A DNA stretch of 64,000 bases from assembly GCF_017948485.1 (NCBI RefSeq), contig NZ_JAFFSX010000020.1, positions 1 through 64,000 on the forward strand, read 5' to 3'. Source of the DNA: Streptomyces sp. GESEQ-35 (GTDB lineage Bacteria; Actinomycetota; Actinomycetes; Streptomycetales; Streptomycetaceae). This document shows positions 53,613-61,247 of the stretch, piece after piece. Both the position numbers and the translations under genes were made by a program. The notes beneath the pieces are model-generated. The model had not been told where the DNA came from. It ran no database searches and saw nothing but the letters and a program-made list of their open reading frames with translations. The stretch's first letter is position 1. Each line of letters begins with the position of its first letter.

Positions 53613-53704
53613 TGACCTAGTTTACTGCACCCAAGGGCTCTTGGTCAGCGACCAAGAGGCTGCCCAGGAGCCTTCGCCGTGCCAGAAATCTGGTCACCAA
53701 CCAA
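53605..53704. promoter_or_regulatory. three TetR operator copies in a divergent promoter
   Basis: Sites TTGGTCACTGACCTA (53605-53619), TTGGTCAGCGACCAA (53641-53655) and CTGGTCACCAACCAA (53690-53704) share the dyad TTGGTCASYGACCAA. The middle site extends to a perfect 9-base inverted repeat (53638-53646 / 53650-53658). The first covers the tetR start codon and the last lies 13 bases before the monooxygenase start. Confidence 0.75.
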
Positions 53705-53716
53705 AAGGGTGGTCCC

Positions 53717-55210
53717 GTGGAAACACAGCAGGTGGAAGCAGCGCAGGTCGTCATCGCCGGAGGCGGCCCCGTCGGGCTCTGGCTCGCCGCCGAACTGCGG
53801 CTGAACGGCATCTCCGTCACCGTCCTGGAAGTACGCACCGAGATCGACCAGCGCTCCAAGGCGCTCACCGTGCACCCGCGTGGCGTCGAGGTGCTGGCCT
53901 CACGCGGGATCCACCAGCGGTTCCTCGACGAGAGCCTGAAGATCTCCAACGGCCACTTCGCCAACCTCGCCAACCGGCTCGACTTCTCCGTCATGGACAC
54001 CCCGTTCCCGTACACCCTCTTCATCCCCCAGGCCCGCACCGAGGCGCTCTTCGAGGAGTACGCCCTCGGCCTCGGCGCCACCATCCGGCGCGGGCACCGC
54101 GTCACCGGCTTCACCGAGCACGCGGACTCGGTGACCGTGCGGGTGGAGGGGCCGGAAGGACCGTACGAGATCCAGGCCGAGTACATCGCCGGCTGTGACG
54201 GCACCAAGAGCACCGTGCGCGAGGCCGCCGGCATCGACTTCCCCGGCACGCCCTCCACCTACCTCGGCTGGCTCGGCGATGTCCTCTTCGACAACCCGCC
54301 CGCGCCCGGTTTCAACCGCTTCGGCGAGCACGGCGGGCTGATGATCATTCCGCTGCCCGACAACCAGTGGCGCATCGCCGGCACCAGCCCCGACGGCATG
54401 ACCACCGAGTGGCCCGGCGACCTCACGTTGGACGAACTGCGGCAGAAGGTCATCGACATCGCCGGTGATGACTTCGGCATGCGTGACCCGTCCTGGCTCT
54501 CCCGCTTCGGCAACGCCACCCGGCTGGCCACCCACTACCGGCGCGGACGCGTCGTGCTCGCGGGCGACGCCGCCCACCAGCACTACCCCACCGGCGGCGT
54601 CGGCATGAACGTCGGCTTCCAGGACGCCTTCAACCTCGGCTGGAAGCTGGCCGCGACGATCGACGGCTGGGCTTCGGACGGGCTGCTGGACAGCTACCAC
54701 AGCGACCGGTACCCGGTCGGTGAGCAGCTGATGGAGCACAGCCGCGCGCAGACGTACCTGTTCCACGCCTTCTCGCCCGAGGGACTCGCCCTGCGCGACC
54801 TGCTCAGCCGGATGGTCCCCCAGTCACGGGAGTTCAGCGACGTGCTGGCCGGCCGGCTCACCGCGCTCGACGTCGCCTACCCGAGCACCGACCCGACGGC
54901 CCACCCGGTGACCGGCACCCGCGCCCCCGACCTCACCCTCACCGGCACGGAGAGCACCCTGTTCGGCGCGCTGCGGGCGGACTCGTACGTGCTGCTCGAC
55001 CTCACGGCAGGCGGAGCGCTCGCCGACCGCGCTCAGGAGCGGATCACCGTGCACGGCGGGGCGCCCGACCGGACGCGGGACGCCTGGGGGGACGTACGCG
55101 CCGCCCTGATCCGGCCCGACGGACATGTCGCGTGGGCCTGGGCGGAGGAGGACGACACCAAGCTGGGGGCACACGTGGACGCCGTCATCGCCAGCGCACT
55201 GGGCCGCTAG
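53717..55210 (+). CDS. FAD-dependent aromatic monooxygenase
   Basis: This 497-aa group A flavin monooxygenase of the PgaE/RdmE or TetX-like kind has an N-terminal GxGxxG region (VVIAGGGPVGLWLAAEL), the DG motif AGCDGTKSTVREAAG, and the GD motif VVLAGDAAHQHYPTGGVGMN. The C-terminal thioredoxin-like domain seen in polyketide hydroxylases is present (LRADSYVLLDL). It hydroxylates an aromatic or antibiotic-like ring with NAD(P)H. The start is GTG 53717. It is probably de-repressed when its substrate binds the TetR protein. Confidence 0.92.
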   Translation: METQQVEAAQVVIAGGGPVGLWLAAELRLNGISVTVLEVRTEIDQRSKALTVHPRGVEVLASRGIHQRFLDESLKISNGHFANLANRLDFSVMDTPFPYTLFIPQARTEALFEEYALGLGATIRRGHRVTGFTEHADSVTVRVEGPEGPYEIQAEYIAGCDGTKSTVREAAGIDFPGTPSTYLGWLGDVLFDNPPAPGFNRFGEHGGLMIIPLPDNQWRIAGTSPDGMTTEWPGDLTLDELRQKVIDIAGDDFGMRDPSWLSRFGNATRLATHYRRGRVVLAGDAAHQHYPTGGVGMNVGFQDAFNLGWKLAATIDGWASDGLLDSYHSDRYPVGEQLMEHSRAQTYLFHAFSPEGLALRDLLSRMVPQSREFSDVLAGRLTALDVAYPSTDPTAHPVTGTRAPDLTLTGTESTLFGALRADSYVLLDLTAGGALADRAQERITVHGGAPDRTRDAWGDVRAALIRPDGHVAWAWAEEDDTKLGAHVDAVIASALGR

Positions 55211-55225
55211 AAGGGGACCGGGTTC

Positions 55226-55980
55226 ATGGATCTCGGACTGAAGGACAGGGTGTACGTCCTCACCGGCGGCACACGCGGGCTGGGCTACGCCGTCGCGCGC
55301 GAACTGGTCGCCGACGGGGCCAAGGTGGTCGTCACCGGCCGCGACGAGAAGCGCGCCGCCGAGGCCGCGGCCGAGCTGGGGCCGAACGCGGCCGGAGTCG
55401 CCGTGGACAACTCCGACCCGCAGGCGCCGCAACAACTGATCGCCACCGCACGGGAGTTGTTCGGCGGCTTCGACGGCATCCTCGTCAGTGTCGGCGGACC
55501 GCCCGCGGGCAACGTGGCGGACAACACCGACGAGCAGTGGCAGGCGGCGTTCGAGTCGGTGTTCCTGGGCGCGGTACGGCTCGCCCGAGCGGCCGCCGCC
55601 GAACTGAAGGACGAGGGCTCCATCGGGTTCGTCCTGTCCATCACGGCGCACGAGCCGGCCCCCGGGATGGTCATCTCCAACGGACTGCGGCCCGGACTCG
55701 CCGGGTTCGCCAAGTCACTCGCGGACGAGCTGGGCCCGCGGGGCATCCGCGTTTCGGGCTGCTACCGGGGCGGATCGGTACGGATCGCATGCGCGAGCTG
55801 GACGGGCTGTCCCCCAATCCCGAGACCAGGCGGGCCGCCAACGAGTCCGGGATTCCGCTGCGGCGGTACGGGGCGCCGGAGGAGTTCGGACGTGCGGGCG
55901 CGTTCATGCTGTCGCCGGCGGCTTCCTACGTGACCGGGGTGATGCTGTCGGTGGACGGCGGGGCCCGGCGCGGCTTCTGA
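55226..55980 (+). pseudogene. SDR oxidoreductase with a single-base frameshift
   Basis: ATG 55226 starts a short-chain dehydrogenase (TGGTRGLGYAVARE; GGFDGILVSVGGPP; catalytic Ser in LSITAHEPAP). The usual YxxxK is not in its normal form (NGLRPGLAGFAKSL). Near 55756-55758 one G seems lost from a GGG run: GIRVSG should continue with LLPGRIGTDRMRELDG, which is found in the next frame through to TGA 55980 (FMLSPAASYVTG; MLSVDGGARRGF). It is either a recent mutation or a sequencing error; the remainder is well preserved. Confidence 0.8.
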
Positions 55981-56061
55981 CCTTGTTCGGCCACAGGGCG
56001 CGGGGCGCTTGCACAGCTCCCCGTGCCCATTGCCATCGAGGTCGACCCGAGGCGAAAAGCA

Positions 56062-56091
56062 GCGGCCATCGCGGGAACTCGCGATGGCCGC
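56062..56091. terminator. strong hairpin between convergent SDR and esterase genes
   Basis: GCGGCCATCGCG (56062-56073) and CGCGATGGCCGC (56080-56091) form a perfect 12-base stem around a six-base loop, placed between two convergent genes. This fits a bidirectional terminator. Confidence 0.75.
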
Positions 56092-56106
56092 CCTGTGCTG
56101 GGGAAA

Positions 56107-57051
56107 TCAGGCGGAGTTCGCCTCAGGCCCGCCTGCGAGCAGCGCGCGCCACCGGTCGACGATGCCGTCGACCCCCGCGTCGCCCTCGGGAATGAGATCA
56201 CCCAGCACCGGGAAGTCGTGGACCTGCCCGGCGACTCGGAGCAGGGATACGTCGACCCCGGCCGCCTGCAGAGCGCGGGCGTACTCCTCCCCGGCGTCGC
56301 GGAGTGGGTCGTACTCGGCCGTGACGACCAAGGCAGCAGGTGTGCCCGCCAGGTCGGTGGCGGCGGCCGGGGACAGTTGAGGGTCCGACAGATCCTGTCC
56401 AGGTGCGTAGAGGCTGATCCAGTACTCGAATTCGCTCGTCGACACGAAGTAGCCCTTGGCGAACTCGACGTAGGAACCATGGCGTTGGACAAGGTTCACC
56501 GCCGCGCAGATGAGCAGTTGAGCGCGGACCGTGAAGTCGTCCGTGAACCGCGAGGCCTGCGCGACGACCGCGGCGAGATTGCCCCCGGCGCTGTCACCAC
56601 CGACGAGGATCCCCGGTCCGCCGGCGTTGAGATCTGCGGCGTTCCGGTTGAGCCAGGCCGCTGCGGCGAATGCGTCCTCGACCGCGGCGGGGTACGGGTT
56701 CTCGGGTGCCAGCCGGTAGTCGACGTTCACCACCACTCCCCCGCTGCGAGCGGTGAGCTTGCGGCACACGGCGTCAGAGGTCTTGAGCCCACCGACCGAC
56801 CATCCGCCGCCATGGAAGTACAGCAACGGCGGCAGGCCGGAATGGTCTTCCGGGTGATACACCCTCGCGGGGACGGCTCCTGATGGCGTCGGGATGTCGA
56901 CATCGGTGGTGGAGCCGACCTGGTCACCCGCGCCGAAGCTCGCCGCCAACGTGTCGAGCTGAAGCCGGGCCTGCTGGATGGGAATGTCCGCCAACGACGG
57001 ACCGTCCGAGGCCATGTCGATGAGGCGCTGCACGCCAGGGAGAAGCGGCAC
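56107..57051 (-). CDS. HSL-family alpha/beta hydrolase (esterase/lipase)
   Basis: This 314-aa esterase of the hormone-sensitive-lipase family has the oxyanion motif YFHGGGWSVGG, nucleophile Ser in VGGDSAGGNLAAVVA, Asp in TAEYDPLRDAGEEY and His in GQVHDFPVLG. It hydrolyses short-chain acyl esters in the cytoplasm. GTG 57051 has AAGGAG five bases upstream. It lies 78 bases downstream of the RidA gene on the same strand. Confidence 0.92.
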   Translation of the reverse strand: MPLLPGVQRLIDMASDGPSLADIPIQQARLQLDTLAASFGAGDQVGSTTDVDIPTPSGAVPARVYHPEDHSGLPPLLYFHGGGWSVGGLKTSDAVCRKLTARSGGVVVNVDYRLAPENPYPAAVEDAFAAAAWLNRNAADLNAGGPGILVGGDSAGGNLAAVVAQASRFTDDFTVRAQLLICAAVNLVQRHGSYVEFAKGYFVSTSEFEYWISLYAPGQDLSDPQLSPAAATDLAGTPAALVVTAEYDPLRDAGEEYARALQAAGVDVSLLRVAGQVHDFPVLGDLIPEGDAGVDGIVDRWRALLAGGPEANSA

Positions 57052-57129
57052 CAGGACTCCTTTGCCGTAGACCCGCGGATACGCGGGAAGCGGACGTGCC
57101 CGAGTGGCGAGGTCGCTCGGCGTGCCTCA

Positions 57130-57534
57130 CTACAGCACCGCGAACCCATCGACCTCGATGAGCCACTCGGGCAGACCGAGCGTCTGCACACCGAGGAAAG
57201 TGCTCGCTGACACCGGCCACTTGCCGTCGAAGGCACGGTGACCCGCGGCGAAGATGGGACCGATCAACTCGGGTTTGTGACCTACGACGTGAATCGTGTT
57301 CTTGATCAGATCGTCCGGAGTGGCCCCGGCGGCTTCCAGCGCGGCCCTGAAGTTACGAAAGGCCTGCTCGGCCTGCGCTTCATGGTCTCCAGGTCCGACG
57401 AGCTCGCCGTCGGAGTCGAGCGCGATCTGCCCGGCGATCGCGATGAAGCGGGTGCCCGTGCCGATCGCCGCGTGGGTGTAGAGGCCCTGGATCGGGGGCG
57501 TGAGAACATCCGGGTTCACTCGTTGAATTGGCAT
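57130..57534 (-). CDS. RidA-family protein without the usual substrate Arg
   Basis: This 134-aa member of the YjgF/YER057c/UK114 family forms trimers. Typical RidA proteins deaminate reactive enamines using an Arg in a P-A-R-S segment near the C-terminus. Here that place reads WPVSASTFLGVQ, so the Arg is missing and the archetypal activity is unlikely. It follows the class II aldolase on the same strand, 50 bases away. It may act on a pathway intermediate or as a sensor. Confidence 0.88.
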   Translation of the reverse strand: MPIQRVNPDVLTPPIQGLYTHAAIGTGTRFIAIAGQIALDSDGELVGPGDHEAQAEQAFRNFRAALEAAGATPDDLIKNTIHVVGHKPELIGPIFAAGHRAFDGKWPVSASTFLGVQTLGLPEWLIEVDGFAVL

Positions 57535-57584
57535 TGCGTCTCCACTCTTGTTTCAGGGTCGGCGCACACACGTCGGCATCTCCG

Positions 57585-58394
57585 TCACTCCAGGACGTCG
57601 GGTTCCTCGTCCACCACGAGTCCGGCGAGGAGGTTGAAGTTGTGCCGCGCCATGTTGGCGTTGCTGAACTGCCGGTGAGCCAGAGTCACTTCCTCGTCGC
57701 TCATGATCCGCGGCTGTCCCGCCGCGTCGGCCAGCAGTTGCATCTGGCAGGCCCGGTCCATCGTGATGAACCACCAGGCCGCCTCCTCGACGGACCGGCC
57801 CACGGTGAGCAACCCGTGATGGCGCAGGATCGCGGCCCTGCTGTCTCCGAGCCGGTCGGCGATGCGCACGCCCTCCGCCTGCTCCAGCACGAGGCCCTTG
57901 TACTCGTCGAAGAGCACGTGGTCCCCGGCGAAGGCGCACGATTCCTGGACGATCGGGTCGAGCAGCTTGTTCAGCGAGGCGAACGCCCGGCCGTGGATCG
58001 TATGAGCGTGCGCGACGGCGACCACGTCGGGGCGCGCGTGGTGAATCGAGGAGTGGATCCAGAAGGCGGCCTTGTTGGTGCGGCGATCGCCCTCGATCAC
58101 CTGGCCCTGCTCGTCGATGAGCAGCAGATCGCTCACCCGGATCTTCGAGAAGTGCACGGCGTACGGGTTGACCCAGAACCGGTCGGGGAACTCCGGGTCG
58201 CGTGCCGTGATGTGTCCTGCGATGCCTTCGTCGAACCCGTACCGCGCGAAGACGCGGAAGGCGATCGCAAGCTGTTCCTTGCGGTGCCGGCGTTCGGACT
58301 CGACCGAACCCTTCACGTCCGACAACTGCGGTATGTCGAGCTCACCGATGCTGTCCAGATCCTCTGCGCCGGCGCTCTCAGTCGACACGGACAT
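57585..58394 (-). CDS. class II aldolase/adducin-family protein
   Basis: This 269-aa protein has the zinc ligands of class II aldolases: His-x-His in AVAHAHTIHG and the distal His pair in AILRHHGLLTVG. The N-terminus has ARYGFDEGIAGHITARDP. Family members cleave or epimerise sugar phosphates or decarboxylate small acids; this branch (NKAAFWIHSSIHHARPDV) is poorly characterised. It forms a leftward pair with RidA and is downstream of an Lrp gene and a large palindrome. Confidence 0.9.
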   Translation of the reverse strand: MSVSTESAGAEDLDSIGELDIPQLSDVKGSVESERRHRKEQLAIAFRVFARYGFDEGIAGHITARDPEFPDRFWVNPYAVHFSKIRVSDLLLIDEQGQVIEGDRRTNKAAFWIHSSIHHARPDVVAVAHAHTIHGRAFASLNKLLDPIVQESCAFAGDHVLFDEYKGLVLEQAEGVRIADRLGDSRAAILRHHGLLTVGRSVEEAAWWFITMDRACQMQLLADAAGQPRIMSDEEVTLAHRQFSNANMARHNFNLLAGLVVDEEPDVLE

Positions 58395-58464
58395 GTGCTC
58401 ATGCCTCCCTGATCGGTGCTGTTGGGCCTCCTTCAGCGTGCGCCGGGCAAACCAGGGAAGTCAA

Positions 58465-58500
58465 CCCGTGAGGCAAATTCATATGCCTCACGGGCAAATA
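58465..58500. promoter_or_regulatory. large palindrome upstream of the aldolase gene
   Basis: CCCGTGAGGCA (58465-58475) and TGCCTCACGGG (58484-58494) are perfect 11-base arms around an AT-rich 8-base spacer. The right arm continues as GCCTCACGGGCAAATA (58485-58500), the motif shared with 51508 and 36330, and GGGCAAA recurs at 58445. It is 70-110 bases upstream of the aldolase start and just past the lrp stop. It could also act as an lrp terminator, but the motif sharing favours an operator. Confidence 0.6.
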
Positions 58501-58578
58501 TCGTGCCGTGCTTCCGCCGCATCCGAGGTTACGGGAAAGGTGGCGAGACGCCCGATGCGGCTCGTCGGAGTTGCTGGA

Positions 58579-59034
58579 TCAGGCTCGGCCGTCCCGGCGC
58601 CAAGCACCCAGCACCATCAAGGTCTTTGTCCCGATCACCGGCCCTGAGCGGCGCAGCCGGTCGATGACATCCCGCAGATGCTGGACGCCGGACACGCGGA
58701 CCCGGACCAGCGCGTCTGGGTCCCCGGCCACCGTGAAGACCTCGAGGACCTCCGTGACGCTGGTGGCCGCCATGGTGATCATCTCGACCTTCACGTCCCC
58801 CGCGAACCTCAGCTCGACGAACGCCTCGAAGCTGGACCCGAGCTTGCCGTGATCCAGGATGACCGTGTAGCCCGCGATCACCCCGACCCGTTCGAGGCGG
58901 TCGATGCGCCGCTTCACGGCGGAGGGGGACAGGCTGACCTGCTCCGCGATCTCCGTGACCGTCCGCCTGCCGTCCTGCACCAGCAGGTCGATGATCATCG
59001 TGTCGACGCTGTCGACGTGCTCGGTATCCGGCAT
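58579..59034 (-). CDS. Lrp/AsnC-family regulator
   Basis: This 151-aa protein has an N-terminal Lrp helix-turn-helix (TVTEIAEQVSLSPSAVKRRI) and a C-terminal RAM/AsnC effector domain (VIAGYTVILDHGKLGSSFEA; VFTVAGDPDALVRV). Such proteins sense amino acids and in streptomycetes (BkdR type) control branched-chain keto-acid dehydrogenase genes. It is divergent from the acyl-CoA dehydrogenase/BKD operon. Confidence 0.92.
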   Translation of the reverse strand: MPDTEHVDSVDTMIIDLLVQDGRRTVTEIAEQVSLSPSAVKRRIDRLERVGVIAGYTVILDHGKLGSSFEAFVELRFAGDVKVEMITMAATSVTEVLEVFTVAGDPDALVRVRVSGVQHLRDVIDRLRRSGPVIGTKTLMVLGAWRRDGRA

Positions 59035-59055
59035 GGTCGCACCTCACTCGCGAGC

Positions 59056-59075
59056 AGGTTCTTTGCGTAGAACCT
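59056..59075. promoter_or_regulatory. inverted repeat upstream of lrp
   Basis: AGGTTCT-TTGCGT-AGAACCT is a perfect 7-base inverted repeat with a six-base spacer, 22-41 bases upstream of the Lrp-family start in the divergent gap. TTTGCGT recurs at 59094. It is a candidate autoregulatory Lrp/AsnC site. Confidence 0.5.
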
Positions 59076-59196
59076 TGATCCGACTCAATAAAGTTTGCGT
59101 GCACAACAAGATCTCAGCAGGTTAATTGCACCATGGGGAGCGAGCTGTCGACTGTGGTCACCCACGAGGACGTGACCGACAGGAGAGGGCCCAGCA

Positions 59197-60348
59197 GTGA
59201 AAGTAGAACGCGAACTGCCATCCCGCGAGGCCAATGACCTGCTGGAACTGGTCACGGACGTCGCGGACAAGGAACTGGGGCCACGGGCCGCCGAGTTCGA
59301 GGACGAGGGCCGGTTCCCGCGCGACGTTTTCGGTCTCCTGGGCGAGATCGGGCTGCTGACTCTGCCGTTCAGTGAGGACGTCGGCGGCGGGGGCCAGCCC
59401 TACACGGTCTACCTACAGGTGCTGGAAGAGATCGCCGCGCGTTGGGCCGCGGTGGCCGTCGGCATGAGTGTGCACACGCTGTCCTGTCACCCGGTGACCA
59501 CGTTCGGCACCGAGGCGCAGCGGGCCGAACTCCTGCCGCGGATGCTGAGCGGCGAAGCCCTGGGCGCGTACTCCCTGTCCGAAGCCCACGCGGGTTCCGA
59601 TCCCGGGGCGCTGCGCGCGTCCGCCGCGCAAGCGCCGCACGGCTGGACCGCACGGGGCACGAAGGCCTGGGTCACCCATGCCGGTCAGGCCGACTTCTAC
59701 ACCGTGTTCCTGCGGACCTCCCCTGACGAGAGCGGGGGCATCTCCTGCTTCCATGTCGACGCCGACACGGCAGGGCTTGTCGCGGGGACACCGGAACGCA
59801 AGATGGGTCTACGCAGCTCGACCACTGCTGAGATGCACTTCGAGGATGCGGTCATCCCCGAGGACAGACTCGTGGGCGCCCCTGGCCAGGGACTGCAGAT
59901 CGCCCTGTCGGCTCTCGACGCGGGCCGGCTCGGGATCGCCGCGGTCGCCGTCGGCATCGCGCAGGCCGCGCTGGACTACGCCGTCGACTACGCCCAGGAG
60001 CGGCAGACGTTCGGGCGACCGATCATCGACCACCAAGGCGTCGGATTCCTGCTGGCCGACATGGCCGCCAGGACCGAAGCCGCCCGGGCGACCTACCTGG
60101 TCGCCGCACGCCGCAAGGACAACGGGCAGCCGTACACCCGGCAGGCCAGTATCGCCAAGCTGATCGCGACCGATACGGCGATGGCGGTCACGACCGATGC
60201 GGTGCAGGTGCTCGGCGGCGCGGGATACGTGCTCGACCACCCGGTGGAACGGTTCATGCGGGAAGCGAAGATCACGCAGATCTTCGAAGGCACCAACCAG
60301 ATCCAGCGCCTCGTGATCAGCCGTCAACTCGCGGGTTCCGCACGCTGA
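59197..60348 (+). CDS. acyl-CoA dehydrogenase
   Basis: This 383-aa FAD enzyme oxidises a branched- or short-chain acyl-CoA to the 2-enoyl-CoA. It has the signature YSLSEAHAGSDPGALR, the FAD-binding QILGG-like QVLGGAGYV segment, the catalytic Glu in QIFEGTNQIQR and RQTFGRPI for subunit contacts. The GTG start at 59197 follows GGAGAG. It heads the rightward operon that ends in branched-chain 2-oxoacid dehydrogenase subunits, which would supply its acyl-CoA substrate. Confidence 0.93.
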   Translation: MKVERELPSREANDLLELVTDVADKELGPRAAEFEDEGRFPRDVFGLLGEIGLLTLPFSEDVGGGGQPYTVYLQVLEEIAARWAAVAVGMSVHTLSCHPVTTFGTEAQRAELLPRMLSGEALGAYSLSEAHAGSDPGALRASAAQAPHGWTARGTKAWVTHAGQADFYTVFLRTSPDESGGISCFHVDADTAGLVAGTPERKMGLRSSTTAEMHFEDAVIPEDRLVGAPGQGLQIALSALDAGRLGIAAVAVGIAQAALDYAVDYAQERQTFGRPIIDHQGVGFLLADMAARTEAARATYLVAARRKDNGQPYTRQASIAKLIATDTAMAVTTDAVQVLGGAGYVLDHPVERFMREAKITQIFEGTNQIQRLVISRQLAGSAR

Positions 60349-60398
60349 CCATCGCCGCGGCGCCAACGCCTTCGTGCCTTCATGTGAGGAGAACTGCC

Positions 60399-61160
60399 AT
60401 GCAGTATCGCGATGCCGTAGCCGTCGTCTCCGGCGGCGCTTCCGGCCTCGGGCGTGCTGTGGCCGAGAGGTTGCACGGGCAGGGAGCCACCGTGGTGGTG
60501 CTGGACCTGCCCACCGGAGCGGGCCGTGAGTTCGCCGACCACCTCGGCAGCCCGGCGCATTTCGCAGCGGCCGATGTCACGGACGCATCCGAGGTGCGGG
60601 CCGCGTTCGCCGCGGCCGCTGAACTCGGCCCGCTGCGGGTGGCCGTCAACTGCGCCGGAGTGGCCACACCTGGGCGGATCATCGGCAGCCGGGGTGTGCT
60701 CCCGCTCGACCAGTTCCGCCGCGTGGTGGACATCAACCTCGTAGGGACCTTCAACGTCCTCAGCAACGCCGCGGCGGTGATGGCGGGCAACGACCCCGTC
60801 GACGGCGACCGCGGGATCATCGTCTGTACCTCCTCCATCGCCGCCTACGACGGACAGATCGGGCAGGCCGCCTACGCCGCGAGCAAGGGCGGCGTCGCAT
60901 CGCTCACGTTGTCCGCCGCACGGGACCTGGCGGACAAGGGCATCCGCGTGGTCACCGTCGCGCCCGGCCTGTTCGACACCCCGCTCATGGCAGGACTGCC
61001 GGAGCGGGCGCGTGCGGCCCTGGAGGCCTCAGTGACCCACCCCTCCAGGCTGGGTGCGCCGGACGAGTACGGCGCGCTGGTCGAGCACATCATCGACAAC
61101 CCCATGCTCAACGGCTGCGTGATCCGCCTCGACGGAGCGCTCCGTATGGCACCGCGCTGA
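60399..61160 (+). CDS. SDR 3-hydroxyacyl-CoA dehydrogenase (HSD10-like)
   Basis: This 253-aa short-chain dehydrogenase of the type II 3-hydroxyacyl-CoA dehydrogenase group has VVSGGASGLGRAVAERL, the family-specific NCAGVATPGRIIG, DINLVGTFNVL, catalytic Ser and YxxxK in TSSIAAY and AAYAASKGG, and VAPGLFDTPLM. HSD10 enzymes act on 2-methyl-3-hydroxybutyryl-CoA from isoleucine, matching the operon. ATG 60399 has GAGGAGA upstream. Confidence 0.9.
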   Translation: MQYRDAVAVVSGGASGLGRAVAERLHGQGATVVVLDLPTGAGREFADHLGSPAHFAAADVTDASEVRAAFAAAAELGPLRVAVNCAGVATPGRIIGSRGVLPLDQFRRVVDINLVGTFNVLSNAAAVMAGNDPVDGDRGIIVCTSSIAAYDGQIGQAAYAASKGGVASLTLSAARDLADKGIRVVTVAPGLFDTPLMAGLPERARAALEASVTHPSRLGAPDEYGALVEHIIDNPMLNGCVIRLDGALRMAPR

Positions 61161-61247
61161 CAGGCAGCGGTGATTGCTGTCCAGCCATCCGCCGGCGCCC
61201 TGATCGGCGGCGCATCCGAAACGCGAGCATCCGAATCGAGAGCCGCC

